This document shows positions 37,710 through 46,266 of a stretch of DNA of 64,000 nt, piece by piece. Made by a program: the position numbers and the translations under genes. The first letter of the stretch is position 1. Every line of letters starts with the position of its first letter. The notes under the pieces are model-generated. The model was not told the DNA's origin. It saw only the letters and a program-made list of their open reading frames with translations, and searched no databases. The DNA is from Thermoplasma volcanium GSS1. Lineage in GTDB: Archaea; Thermoplasmatota; Thermoplasmata; Thermoplasmatales; Thermoplasmataceae. The stretch covers positions 1 through 64,000 of the forward strand of contig NC_002689.2 of the NCBI RefSeq assembly GCF_000011185.1, written 5' to 3'.

Positions 37710-38039
37710 ATGAAGGATACTTTGCAGCAGCTAGTATTGAAAGTAAATAAGAAATTTCAGGATGATCCAAAGTACAGAGAAAAGCTGAAAGACGTTAAGA
37801 AAAGCGTTAACTTAGAATTCGACGGCAAAGATAATTACCATTTCTACTTAGAAAATGCCCATTTAAGCGATGTAGAGGAAGGCAAAATAGACGCAGATGT
37901 GAACGTAATGGTCAGTTCTGAGGTGTTTAGCAAGATACTTTCGAAGGAAATTGACCCCCTCACTGCATATCTGACTAAGCAGATAAAGATAAAAGCTTCG
38001 CTTATGGACAAACTGCTTATATCTGATCTCTTAAAATAG
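37710..38039 (+). CDS. SCP2 (sterol carrier) domain protein
   Basis: This 109-aa single-domain protein resembles the SCP-2 lipid-binding fold. A short N-terminal helix is followed by strands with VNLEFDGKDNYHFYLENAH and DADVNVMVSS, the segment FSKILSKEIDPLTAYLTKQIKIKAS and a final hydrophobic helix LMDKLLISDLLK. In bacteria and archaea these bind acyl chains or other hydrophobic ligands, and the physiological ligand here is unknown. The ribosome-binding site GAGGT and a long structured leader are unusual in this genome, where single genes tend to be leaderless. Confidence 0.8.
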   Translation: MKDTLQQLVLKVNKKFQDDPKYREKLKDVKKSVNLEFDGKDNYHFYLENAHLSDVEEGKIDADVNVMVSSEVFSKILSKEIDPLTAYLTKQIKIKASLMDKLLISDLLK

Positions 38040-38103
38040 ATTATAGAACCCAAATATTTTCATCAACGCTCTCTTTTATGCATGAATTCTTTATTAACAC
38101 GGT

Positions 38104-41100
38104 ATGACTATACTGCATAGTACCATGTTGAGTGAAGTTCTTGATCTCGAATCTTATAGAAAGAAGATCAGCGATGAGGTTAGAGAATGTTTCGATCTTG
38201 CAAGCCAGGCAAGAGAACTTGGTATGGATGTAACCGACAAGGTTGAGATTCCTCTAGCTTCGGACATGGCTGAAAGAATAGAAGCGCTCATAGGAATAAG
38301 TGGGATCGCAGATCAAATAAGGGACCTTAGCAAAAAGATGAGCAGAGAAGAGGTATCCCTTGAGATGTCCAGACGTGTAGCCAATATCTTCAAGGACAAT
38401 AAGAAAGAAGCCCTAGATAAGGCTATAAGAGTCGGGTTGGCGATACTAACTGAAGGCATATTAGTTGCCCCACTTGAAGGAATAGCCGATGTATACATAG
38501 GGAAAAATGCCGATGGAAGTGACTACGTAGGCATTTCTTATGCCGGCCCCATAAGAGGGGCTGGAGGCACCGCACAGGCATTAAGTGTGCTTATTGGGGA
38601 TGTAGTCCGCCGTGAACTTGGCATAACCAGGTATATACCTACCGAAGAGGAAATTGAAAGGTATATAGAGGAAATTGAGAGCTATGACAGGATAAAGCAT
38701 CTACAATATCTTCCTACGCCAGATGAGATAAAACTCGTGGTAAAGAACTCCCCAGTATGCATAGACGGGGAGGGAAGCGAGGAGGAGGAAGTTTCAGGCC
38801 ACAGGGATATGGCAAGAGTTAAAACGAATAGGATCAGAGGGGGGATGTGCCTGGTCCTCTGCGAAGGGCTTGTGCAAAAGGCAAGGAAGATCCTAAAGTA
38901 TACTAGTTCAATGCACCTTGAAGAATGGAGCTTCCTCTCAAGCATAAGCGGAAAGTCAGATGACAAGGGATCTAAAAAGTCAGATAAATTCCTAAAAGAT
39001 ATTGTTGCGGGCAGGCCAGTATTTTCACATCCATCCAGGCCAGGTGGATTTAGGCTTAGGTATGGAAGGAGCAGGGTTTCAGGATTAGCTGCGGCTTCCC
39101 TTAACCCTGCTACAATGTACATAATGGGAAAATTTATAGCCATAGGTTCCCAGATAAAAGTAGAACTGCCAGGCAAAGCCGCAGCAGTTACGCCATGCGA
39201 TACTATTGACGGTCCTACAGTGCTATTAAGGAACGGAGATCACGTTAAGATCAACAACATTGAAAAGGCCAAAGAACTCTATGACGAAGTTGTGGAGATA
39301 ACAGACGCGGGTGAAATATTGATTGCATACGGTGATTTCTTAGAAAACAACTATAATCTTCCTACAGCTTCATTCACAAAAGAATGGTGGATGCAGTATT
39401 TACCGGACGGCTTAGACGGAAATGAAGTAGATCAGTTCAGGGCCGTTGAATTATCAAGACAGTATAATATACCTTTACATCCGGACTTTGATTACTACTG
39501 GCATGATATCTCCTTTGAAGAACTCGAATATTTAATATCTGCCGTAGAAAATGGCAGGCTTTCGGATAATTCTTTTCTTATACCATACTCAGCATCTGAA
39601 GTGCTGATAAAGCTTGGTGTGCAGTTCAAAAGGTCAGGCAATTTCCTAGTGTTGAATCAATATTATCCTCTTTTGGTCTCGCTAGGATACGATGTCTTTG
39701 AAGACAAAATTAAGAGAGTAAAGCCATACCAAAGGAAATCTAGCGTGTTAGAGACTGTAAATTACCTCTCTGGAATAACTATAAAGCCAAGGGCTCCTAC
39801 AAGAGTAGGATCTCGTCTCGGAAGGCCAGAAAAGGCGGGAGACCGCAAGATGAAGCCGATGGTTCACTCGCTCTTTCCCGTTGAAAGCTACGGGGAAGCC
39901 AGGAGATCCATACTCAATGCAAATAAAAAAACGGATGGGACATACAAGGCAGAGGTGTTTTTCTATAGATGCACTTCATGCGGCTATGAAAGCCCATCTC
40001 CTACATGTCCTAAATGCGGTTCCAGGTCAAAACCAATCGGCACAAAGAATTCGGAAATAGATCTGTCGGTAATACTTAGGAAGGCTGAAGACAGACTCGG
40101 TATAAAATTGGATGAACTCAAGGAGTTCAAAGGTGTAAAAAAGCTGATGTCAAAGGAGAAGGTAGCAGAACCTATCGAGAAAGGGATACTTAGAGCAATA
40201 CATGGCATATCTGTCAACAAGGATGGCACATGCAGGTTCGACATGTCAGATATACCTATAACTCACTTCAGATACAAAGAAATAGGCATATCAAAGGAGA
40301 AGCTCTCAGAACTTGGGTATGAGGTGAAGGACGTCAACGAAATATTCCCTCAGGATGTTATAATACCAAGAAAGGCCGCAAAATATCTCTTTGATGTATC
40401 CAAGTTCATAGATGATCTGCTAGTAAGGTATTACGGACTTCCTCCTTTTTATTCGCTGAAATCAGAGGAGGACCTTGTAGGTCACTTGGTTATAGGCCTT
40501 GCACCACATACCTCTGGAGGAGTTGTTGGGAGAATAATAGGTTTTTCAGATGTAAATGCTTTCTATGCGCATCCATTCTTCCATGCCGCAAAGAGGAGAA
40601 ACTGCGATGGGGATGAAGACAGTGTTATGCTTTTGATGGATGGTTTTCTCAATTTTTCTGCAAGATACCTCCCGTCTACCACTGGCGGACTGATGGATGC
40701 CCCCTTAGTTCTATCAGTACTCATCAATCCAGACGAAATAGATAAAGAGGCCCTCAATGTGGATACTCTCCAAAAATACCCGCTGATATTTTATGAAGCC
40801 ACGGAAAGACATGCGGCGCCCTCCGAACTAGAAGAGACAATGATGACAATGAAAGTTCGCATAAAGAAGACGGCTACATACAGGAATTCTTCGTATACCT
40901 TTGACACCTCTGATATAAACAAAGGCGTTCTTGTATCTTCCTACAAAACGCTTGCAACAATGGATGATAAGATAAGCGAACAGCTAGGGCTTGCCAGAAG
41001 GATCAGGGCAGTTGATGCTGATGATGTTGCGGCCCGTGTTATATCGACACACTTCTTGCCAGACATGTACGGGAACTTCAGGAGGTTTTTTTCACAGGAA

Positions 41101-41370
41101 TTCAGGTGTACTAAATGCAATGCAAAGTATAGAAGAATACCATTATCCGGCAGATGCATGAAGTGCGGGTCGGATAGCCTTACGCTAACCATCCATAAGG
41201 GGAGCGTTATAAAGTACCTTGATGAAACACTAAAAATTGAAAAGGAATACAACATACCGAAATACCTCAAGGAGAGAATAGACAACTTAGCCAGAACTAT
41301 AAAAGAAACTTTCCCCGATGAAGAGAAGCCAGATGCAGCAATTAAAATAACTGGGTTAGACATGTACTGA
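38104..41370 (+). CDS. polC: DNA polymerase D (PolD) large catalytic subunit DP2
   Basis: This replicative family D polymerase subunit has 1088 aa. The N-terminus aligns from KVEIPLASDMAERIEALIG onward. The invariant catalytic region reads RRNCDGDEDSVMLLMDGFLN, with the Asp residues of the double-psi barrel. There are two zinc modules: CTSCGYESPSPTCPKCGS (about residues 624-641) and CTKCNAKYRRIPLSGRCMKC (about 1003-1022). No intein interrupts the NCDGDEDS site, where several archaea have one. ATG 38104 and ATG 38125 (MLSEVLDLESY) are both possible starts. It works with the DP1 exonuclease subunit, not encoded here. The GPN GTPase gene follows four bases later. Confidence 0.95.
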   Translation: MTILHSTMLSEVLDLESYRKKISDEVRECFDLASQARELGMDVTDKVEIPLASDMAERIEALIGISGIADQIRDLSKKMSREEVSLEMSRRVANIFKDNKKEALDKAIRVGLAILTEGILVAPLEGIADVYIGKNADGSDYVGISYAGPIRGAGGTAQALSVLIGDVVRRELGITRYIPTEEEIERYIEEIESYDRIKHLQYLPTPDEIKLVVKNSPVCIDGEGSEEEEVSGHRDMARVKTNRIRGGMCLVLCEGLVQKARKILKYTSSMHLEEWSFLSSISGKSDDKGSKKSDKFLKDIVAGRPVFSHPSRPGGFRLRYGRSRVSGLAAASLNPATMYIMGKFIAIGSQIKVELPGKAAAVTPCDTIDGPTVLLRNGDHVKINNIEKAKELYDEVVEITDAGEILIAYGDFLENNYNLPTASFTKEWWMQYLPDGLDGNEVDQFRAVELSRQYNIPLHPDFDYYWHDISFEELEYLISAVENGRLSDNSFLIPYSASEVLIKLGVQFKRSGNFLVLNQYYPLLVSLGYDVFEDKIKRVKPYQRKSSVLETVNYLSGITIKPRAPTRVGSRLGRPEKAGDRKMKPMVHSLFPVESYGEARRSILNANKKTDGTYKAEVFFYRCTSCGYESPSPTCPKCGSRSKPIGTKNSEIDLSVILRKAEDRLGIKLDELKEFKGVKKLMSKEKVAEPIEKGILRAIHGISVNKDGTCRFDMSDIPITHFRYKEIGISKEKLSELGYEVKDVNEIFPQDVIIPRKAAKYLFDVSKFIDDLLVRYYGLPPFYSLKSEEDLVGHLVIGLAPHTSGGVVGRIIGFSDVNAFYAHPFFHAAKRRNCDGDEDSVMLLMDGFLNFSARYLPSTTGGLMDAPLVLSVLINPDEIDKEALNVDTLQKYPLIFYEATERHAAPSELEETMMTMKVRIKKTATYRNSSYTFDTSDINKGVLVSSYKTLATMDDKISEQLGLARRIRAVDADDVAARVISTHFLPDMYGNFRRFFSQEFRCTKCNAKYRRIPLSGRCMKCGSDSLTLTIHKGSVIKYLDETLKIEKEYNIPKYLKERIDNLARTIKETFPDEEKPDAAIKITGLDMY

Positions 41371-41374
41371 ACAG

Positions 41375-42148
41375 ATGATAGGGACACTTTACGTTACAGG
41401 ACCAGCTGGAACTGGCAAATCAACGTTTTCAGGAGCTCTTAAGGAATGGCTTCAAAGGATGGAATTCGATGCTGCGATCATAAACCTTGATCCGGGCGCA
41501 GACTATCTCCCTTACGAACCTGATTTTGACATAAGGGAATATATATCGCTGGAAGGGATAATGTCAGATTATAACTTGGGCCCAAACGGCTCACAGATTG
41601 TTGCAGCTGACATGATCATAAACTTCACAGATAAGATCAAAGAATTTACTGACGAACTGCAAGACTATTACCTTGTTGTCGATACACCAGGCCAGATAGA
41701 ACTATTCACGTTTAGAACTTCATCAACAGAGATTGTGGATAGGATCTCTGGAGAGAAATCAATGATAGCCTATATAGCAGATGCACCACTCGCCACGTAT
41801 CCATCTGGGTTTATAGCACAAAAGATGCTGTATGCCTCAGTTTTCTCAAGGTTCTTCAAGCCGATGATGTTCGTTCTAAACAAAATAGATCTCGTTTCAG
41901 ATGAGGATGTAGAAACGGTGAAGAAATGGGAGAGGGATCCGGATCTTCTTAATGAGGCGTTCATCGATGAAAAGGGAAACATAGAAAAGGATTACTTTTT
42001 AAATCTCCTTGAGGCTTTTAAGGAGAGCAACATAATGACAAAGGTATATCCAGTCTCGTCCAGGGACTCTTTCGGATTTGAAGACATATATTCGAACATG
42101 TCTATGTTCTTTACAGGCGGAGAGGACAACGATACTTACAATGAATGA
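41375..42148 (+). CDS. GPN-loop GTPase
   Basis: This 257-aa GTPase is of the XAB1/GPN family. The P-loop is GPAGTGKST (9-17). The family-defining Gly-Pro-Asn insertion occurs in YNLGPNGSQIVAADM. G3 reads DTPGQIELF and G4 reads NKIDL. Archaeal homologues dimerise through the GPN loop, and eukaryotic ones assist RNA polymerase assembly. Its four-base distance from polC indicates cotranscription, a link to nucleic-acid machines that is known in other archaea. Confidence 0.94.
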   Translation: MIGTLYVTGPAGTGKSTFSGALKEWLQRMEFDAAIINLDPGADYLPYEPDFDIREYISLEGIMSDYNLGPNGSQIVAADMIINFTDKIKEFTDELQDYYLVVDTPGQIELFTFRTSSTEIVDRISGEKSMIAYIADAPLATYPSGFIAQKMLYASVFSRFFKPMMFVLNKIDLVSDEDVETVKKWERDPDLLNEAFIDEKGNIEKDYFLNLLEAFKESNIMTKVYPVSSRDSFGFEDIYSNMSMFFTGGEDNDTYNE

Positions 42149-42156
42149 TTCTTATT

Positions 42157-42771
42157 TCAAAGGATCTTTGCTATTAAATCGGGTACACGCACGGCTTCTG
42201 GCATTTTTCCTCTCACCGTATTCATCCTTATTATCCTAGACGCACTTTCTGATTCTATTCCGGCCAGATTTGCCATTATCGTGTAGCCGTTGTTGTTCAA
42301 AGCAATTGGCTTAAGCCTTTTTAGTATGCCTATTTTTTCCTGGTCGCCAAGGTGCTTATTAATAGCGTTTATCATTTCCGAGGCGCTTCCCCCCTTCTCA
42401 AATAGTGATATTACAGGTATGCCTGTAAGCTTAAAAAGGAGCTCTATATCGCATATGTTAAACCCGCCAAATGATATGCCACTAAGCACTATAACTCTGA
42501 CTATGTCTTTGAATTTCAAAGCCATATTTGATATTCTTTCCGTAACGTCATTGCCATCGATCGTTATTTGGGCTTTCATCACTTTTTCTATGTAACCATC
42601 CAGTCGCATTATAACTCCTACGATGAAAGATTTCTGCTGGCCCCTTCGAAATGGAGAATCATCCACGCCAAGAAGGCGAATGCCTGACTTATGCAGAGCA
42701 ATTGAATTGTTAGGGCGAGTGCCAATAATCGCTGGTATCATGTTTGTTATTTTTTCCTCATCATGTACCAT
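42157..42771 (-). CDS. DUF99 / UPF0215 family protein (endonuclease V-related fold)
   Basis: This is a protein of about 204 aa. It is recognised by SGIRLLGVDDSPFRRGQQKSF near the N-terminus, the LSGISFGGFNICDI segment and LFKLTGIPVISLFEKG. DUF99 proteins share an RNase-H-like fold with endonuclease V, and a role on deaminated or uracil-containing DNA has been proposed for relatives. The longer frame (to 42855) overlaps the neighbour too far. ATG 42771 overlaps that gene by only 11 bp and gives the usual length, so I chose it. Confidence 0.82.
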   Translation of the reverse strand: MVHDEEKITNMIPAIIGTRPNNSIALHKSGIRLLGVDDSPFRRGQQKSFIVGVIMRLDGYIEKVMKAQITIDGNDVTERISNMALKFKDIVRVIVLSGISFGGFNICDIELLFKLTGIPVISLFEKGGSASEMINAINKHLGDQEKIGILKRLKPIALNNNGYTIMANLAGIESESASRIIRMNTVRGKMPEAVRVPDLIAKIL

Positions 42772-43045
42772 CTGTGCGCCTTGTGGAATATCGAACTTCG
42801 TGACTCCTAGGGAATTCCCTGTAGAACGCTTCTTTGAATACATGATCAATATCACTGATGTCTATCTCTGTCTTTCCGTTGACAAAACCGAATTCCTTCA
42901 TAAATATCCTACCATCTGCATTCTTTGATATTTCCAGTCCACGATCCTTTTTGAAAGTTTTCAGCTCTATGGAATAGCCTGGCTTTAACTTTCGAACCAT
43001 AGACGGTATTTCCTTGACTGCCGCATTAGCAGTTACCATTGGCAT
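42761..43045 (-). CDS. Conserved-looking hypothetical protein, 94 aa
   Basis: No family is recognised with confidence. It is a small basic alpha/beta protein (MPMVTANAAVKEIPSMVRKL at the start, then LKTFKKDRGLEISKNADGRIFMKEFGF and an acidic middle DISDIDHVFKEAFYREFP). It has no signal peptide or membrane segment. It overlaps the start of the DUF99 gene and is probably cotranscribed with it. That coupling suggests a shared task in nucleic-acid metabolism, which is inference only. Confidence 0.7.
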   Translation of the reverse strand: MPMVTANAAVKEIPSMVRKLKPGYSIELKTFKKDRGLEISKNADGRIFMKEFGFVNGKTEIDISDIDHVFKEAFYREFPRSHEVRYSTRRTDGT

Positions 43046-43105
43046 ATACTTTTCATTTATAGATGATACATTAATATTTGCATAAACACTATGTGACTGA
43101 TATTT

Positions 43106-43618
43106 ATGTGCGATCTTGCTGAGCTGCTAATGGTCGAACATACCTCAATAAGACTTTTATCCAATTTCCTTTATGGGAAGGATTCATTAGAGATCTTCGA
43201 GGGCTTTAACGATTATCTTGTAAAAGATCACGTAGAAATCGAAGAAAAGATCCTTTTTCCGGTGATAGTTGACGTAGACTACGAAGATAAGGATCAGTTT
43301 AAGGCAACAGTTGAAAGAATAAAGAATGATCATAGGCTGATTGAGACTTTGGCTACAAACTTAATAAAGTGGAAGCGTGATGGTGATGATGATAAATTTA
43401 TGCTTAGGCTTCCGCTCTTCTATAAAACCTTAACCGATCATAACAGTTCAGAGGAAGAACTAATATTTCCAAGGTGGAAAAACATTGATCCGGAACTGCA
43501 GAAAGATGCCTTAAAAGAGGCTATTTCAATAATAGATACAGTTAACAGGGACTTGTACGTTCGTGTGACGGGAATATCCAAGGATTTCATCTATTATATA
43601 TCTGGAAATACAAGATAA
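43106..43618 (+). CDS. Hemerythrin (HHE) domain protein
   Basis: This 170-aa four-helix protein has ligand-like motifs in the hemerythrin order: MVEHTSIR, DHVEIEEKILFPV, NDHRLIETL and DHNSSEEELIFPRW. This fits a non-heme di-iron site that binds O2, NO or senses iron. It is soluble and cytoplasmic. The region holds three iron/oxygen-related proteins in sequence (this one, the EncFtn-like protein at 43806 and, further on, a NifX-like protein), which may reflect iron or redox handling. Confidence 0.88.
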   Translation: MCDLAELLMVEHTSIRLLSNFLYGKDSLEIFEGFNDYLVKDHVEIEEKILFPVIVDVDYEDKDQFKATVERIKNDHRLIETLATNLIKWKRDGDDDKFMLRLPLFYKTLTDHNSSEEELIFPRWKNIDPELQKDALKEAISIIDTVNRDLYVRVTGISKDFIYYISGNTR

Positions 43619-43777
43619 CTGATCTTTAATAAGATACTCTTGCACAGGTGTTGTTGGTTTCATTTCTTTAGGATAATATTTCTATAAAATTCTATAAAAT
43701 ATGAGATTTCCATATAGCATATTACGCTAGAATGATGCTTATGTGATTTTATGTTACTTATCGAGGCTCAGAAAATG

Positions 43778-43788
43778 TATTATATTAA
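43778..43788 (+). promoter_or_regulatory. TATA box of the EncFtn-like gene
   Basis: TATTATATTAA is centred about 23 bp upstream of the ATG at 43806, placing the transcription start at or next to that ATG and supporting the short leaderless gene. Confidence 0.5.
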
Positions 43789-43805
43789 CAAGCCATTGTT
43801 TTAAT

Positions 43806-44090
43806 ATGCCTAGATATGAGAGTGGAGAGGACCTTAGTGAGAGAATAAAAGATCTAAGCAGGGCCAGGCAGTCCTTGATTGAAGAGATCGAAGCTATGAT
43901 GTTCTACGACGAAAGAGCCGATGCAACTAAGGATGAAGACCTGAAGTACATAATGGAGCATAACAGAGACGACGAAAAGGAGCACGCAGCTCTGCTGTTA
44001 GAATGGATTAGAAGGCACGATCCTGCGATGGACAAAGAGCTTCATGAAATCCTGTTCTCAAACAAGAAAATGAAGGAGCTTGGGGACTAA
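43806..44090 (+). CDS. Encapsulated-ferritin-like (EncFtn) protein
   Basis: This 94-aa two-helix protein matches the EncFtn family, whose characteristic stretch is IMEHNRDDEKEHAALLLEWI followed by RRHDP. Comparison with the Rhodospirillum rubrum protein suggests that ferroxidase ligands correspond to Glu27, Glu57 and His60. EncFtn forms a ring whose di-iron site lies between subunits, and in bacteria it is usually cargo of an encapsulin nanocompartment. Here the tail after helix 2 is short (LFSNKKMKELGD) and no encapsulin gene is within this window. The frame is open from 43743, but the TATA box at 43778 fits the ATG at 43806. Confidence 0.85.
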   Translation: MPRYESGEDLSERIKDLSRARQSLIEEIEAMMFYDERADATKDEDLKYIMEHNRDDEKEHAALLLEWIRRHDPAMDKELHEILFSNKKMKELGD

Positions 44091-44113
44091 AAGACCTATA
44101 AGCTCCAAATTTT

Positions 44114-44713
44114 TTAAACTTGATCTTCTTTGCTTTCTTCAACATCAGATATGTATTTGGTTGGGCAAATCTTAATGTCACAAGTTCTACAAAGTATTTC
44201 GTCCACGTCGCTTGATACCTTTACTTCTACATTTCTGGCTCCATCTATAGCCTTTATTTGATCAATTATTTTCTGCGGGATCGGCCTATAAAATATTATC
44301 CTTATGAAGGATTCATCTTGGCTCATATTTCTTGAGAAAATCTCCCGAATGTAGCATCCATACTTAGAAATAGCCATGAAAACGTCCTTCCATACAGTAG
44401 GATAGTGGCCAAGAGTGGTATAAACAGTGATGATCTGATTTCCTGTTAACAGTGCGACGTTCGATACATCTGCCATTGGCATTATTGATTCCATTACTCT
44501 TTTAAGATGGGAGTTTCCCTCTACGAGCTTAACCGTATCATAAACAGTTTTCCTGTTCACACCAAAAGTCTTTGCTATTTCGCTTATAGATATTTCAACA
44601 TCGTTGGCAAAGAAACGACCCTCCTTCACCGAGATGCCGGATCTGTAGAGACCCTCGATTATTCTCTGCTTTATTGGATGTTCTTTAAAGTACTCACTGA
44701 GGATCAACAGCAT
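44114..44713 (-). CDS. HTH transcriptional regulator with ACT-like domains
   Basis: This is a 199-aa protein. An N-terminal helix-turn-helix (about 40-65: SISEIAKTFGVNRKTVYDTVK) is followed by two ACT-like regions (NVALLTGNQIITVYTTLG; ESFIRIIFYRPIPQKIIDQI). A C-terminal cysteine cluster follows, CRTCDIKIC, close to the end. Archaeal proteins of this type are annotated as amino-acid-responsive regulators, and the ligand here is unknown. The Cys cluster could bind iron-sulfur or zinc. The start is leaderless: a TATA box (CTATAAATAG, 44733-44742 minus) lies 25 nt ahead. It is convergent with the EncFtn gene. Confidence 0.72.
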   Translation of the reverse strand: MLLILSEYFKEHPIKQRIIEGLYRSGISVKEGRFFANDVEISISEIAKTFGVNRKTVYDTVKLVEGNSHLKRVMESIMPMADVSNVALLTGNQIITVYTTLGHYPTVWKDVFMAISKYGCYIREIFSRNMSQDESFIRIIFYRPIPQKIIDQIKAIDGARNVEVKVSSDVDEILCRTCDIKICPTKYISDVEESKEDQV

Positions 44714-44732
44714 AGCTATGCATTTTTAATAT

Positions 44733-44742
44733 CTATTTATAG
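44733..44742 (-). promoter_or_regulatory. TATA box of the HTH/ACT regulator gene
   Basis: CTATAAATAG on the minus strand is centred 25 nt before the ATG at 44713, as for other leaderless genes here. Confidence 0.5.
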
Positions 44743-44801
44743 TAAACGTTTCTAATTCTGATTTGAGTGAATTAAAGTACGAATGGAAGCTTTTGCATAA
44801 T

Positions 44802-45074
44802 CTAGCTTATATAGTTTGTCTTTTCTCTCTCATTGCCTTCTGCTTTTTTCGTAACAAGTTCATCCTCTGAAAACTCTATAGAGATAAGATTCGATACAGG
44901 TATTAATCTTAGAACACTTTTGCCGTCTTCACCACGAGTTCTGAAGCATACAGCTCCTTCCTCTCCAATTATGGTATAGCCAACGAATTCTCCTTCCGTA
45001 ATGAGTGGTTCATCTTTGCCACTGTTGGATAAAACAGTATACTTTCCACCTTTCTTTATTTCAATCATTTCCAT
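44802..45074 (-). CDS. Hypothetical protein, 90 aa, small beta-barrel-like
   Basis: No family is recognised. The sequence is strand-rich: MIEIKKGGKYTVLSN, EGEFVGYTIIGEEGAVCFRT and RLIPVSNLISIEF alternate with turns, as in a small Sm/SH3-like barrel. A Lys/Glu-rich tail follows. Starts at 45074 and 45068 are both possible. It lies between the regulator and an insertion-sequence relic. Confidence 0.65.
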   Translation of the reverse strand: MEMIEIKKGGKYTVLSNSGKDEPLITEGEFVGYTIIGEEGAVCFRTRGEDGKSVLRLIPVSNLISIEFSEDELVTKKAEGNEREKTNYIS

Positions 45075-45143
45075 GTTATTCCCGCTTTCATTGAAATCTT
45101 GTATATTTACTATTTGATTTAACGAAGGTGATTAGATGTGGTA

Positions 45144-45735
45144 TTATCTGACCTCCTTCCCGCCCTAAAGGGCGAGGGTTCCCTTGTGGCGATTCATTGG
45201 TTTGCAGTTTACCGCCTTCATTTTCATCACTTCATAGCTAGTGGGTGAGGACACCCACCCCGCTCCATTCGTCCAGCGGTAGACCGCGGGCTGGGTCTTC
45301 AGCCCATTACCCCTATCCCTCACTGTGAGTTGCCCTCTGCTCCCAGCTCCTAGGGACTCGGGGATATGTAGGATATTTATTGCACCATTCAGGTCTGCGT
45401 TTATTACCTTCCCTATGCGGAGACACCTATAGAGACCACGCTTAATACGCCCATCATCATGGGCTTCCCCACATAGGGAGCAGGTCTTAGAAGTCCACGC
45501 CTCGTCTACCTTAACCACTTTAACACCTAACTCCTCACCAACCCCCTCAAAACGTCTAATGATGTAACCGTAGTTCCAGAAGTTAACCGTGAGTTTGTTT
45601 CCGTGATCCTTGCTTATCTCTTTAGGATAGCCTATGGCGATCTCACCTACGCCTTTATTCTTAAACTCCTCCATTATCTTCCTTACCATACTGTTAAGGG
45701 CATGCTTCAGAAACCTCTTCCTTTTTTCATGTCAA
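45144..45735 (-). pseudogene. Truncated TnpB with intact IS200/IS605 right end
   Basis: The open frame (45689 to 45165, 174 aa) is the C-terminal half of a TnpB/OrfB. Upstream codons HEKRKRFLKHALNS continue the same protein to about 45735, where similarity ends. It has the RuvC-II-like region IAIGYPKEISKDHGNKLTVN, CSLCGEAH, then VINADLNGAINILHIPES (RuvC-III). The last ~60 residues (ending MNRHKGTLAL) read through the right end, which has a short GCCC-TAAA-GGGC hairpin at the stop. The N-terminal half and RuvC-I are missing, so it cannot be active alone. No tnpA accompanies it. Confidence 0.82.
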
Positions 45736-45739
45736 GGGT

Positions 45740-45985
45740 GCTTTGTTAATAACCTCAATTCAATAATGCAAGGTTAGCCTTAACGCAGATATCCTCCTCA
45801 CTAAAGCTTCGGACGTTCATGAATCGCAACTGTCCTTAGTATTTCCCTTGCACACATAAACGTCTGCGTGGTAAACGTGTCCACGCACTGGACAATCGAA
45901 TGATTTGACTTCCCTATTCCCTATGCTTCCACATCTAGAACACTCTTTCGACGTGTTTCTGGTATCTGCATAAGTTACGGGAATG
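45740..45985 (-). pseudogene. Second TnpB relic (zinc-ribbon fragment)
   Basis: On the minus strand the codons read VTYADTRNTSKECSRCGSIG, NREVKSFDCPVRGHVYHADV and then YVCAREIL. This is a TnpB zinc ribbon with the RuvC-III equivalent (HAD.N in active proteins), followed by stops. It belongs to a TnpB type different from the adjacent fragment and from the 7041 group. One element was probably inserted into or next to another before both decayed. Confidence 0.65.
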
Positions 45986-46266
45986 GATTAAACATAATTT
46001 ATCGATATATTCTGTTCGCAATTTAGCTCCCCAATCAAGGTAGTGCTTTCTCGCTAGATTCATTCTACACTTTGTACAAATAATGCCTAAGGCCGTCAGA
46101 AAAATAAAAATAGTGAACTATGCACTCAAAAGCGTAGACATAAAGATATATAGCTACCGCATCTAAATTTGCATGCAAATTAATGGAAGAAATTATTAAA
46201 GAATTGACAACATCTTCAACACAAAAAGTTGAATAATCATTTATGTATTTGAAGAAAGGTATATTC

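Noticed and set aside
38682-39176. 164-codon minus-strand frame within polC
   Set aside because: Antisense to the conserved DP2 core; no recognisable domain, no promoter or ribosome-binding site.
40563-40680. Intein in DNA polymerase DP2
   Set aside because: The NCDGDEDS catalytic region, a common intein site, is continuous here and no splicing blocks are visible.
43743-43805. N-terminal extension of the EncFtn-like protein
   Set aside because: The extension (MILCYLSRLRKC...) contains the TATA box for ATG 43806 and is absent from the family pattern.
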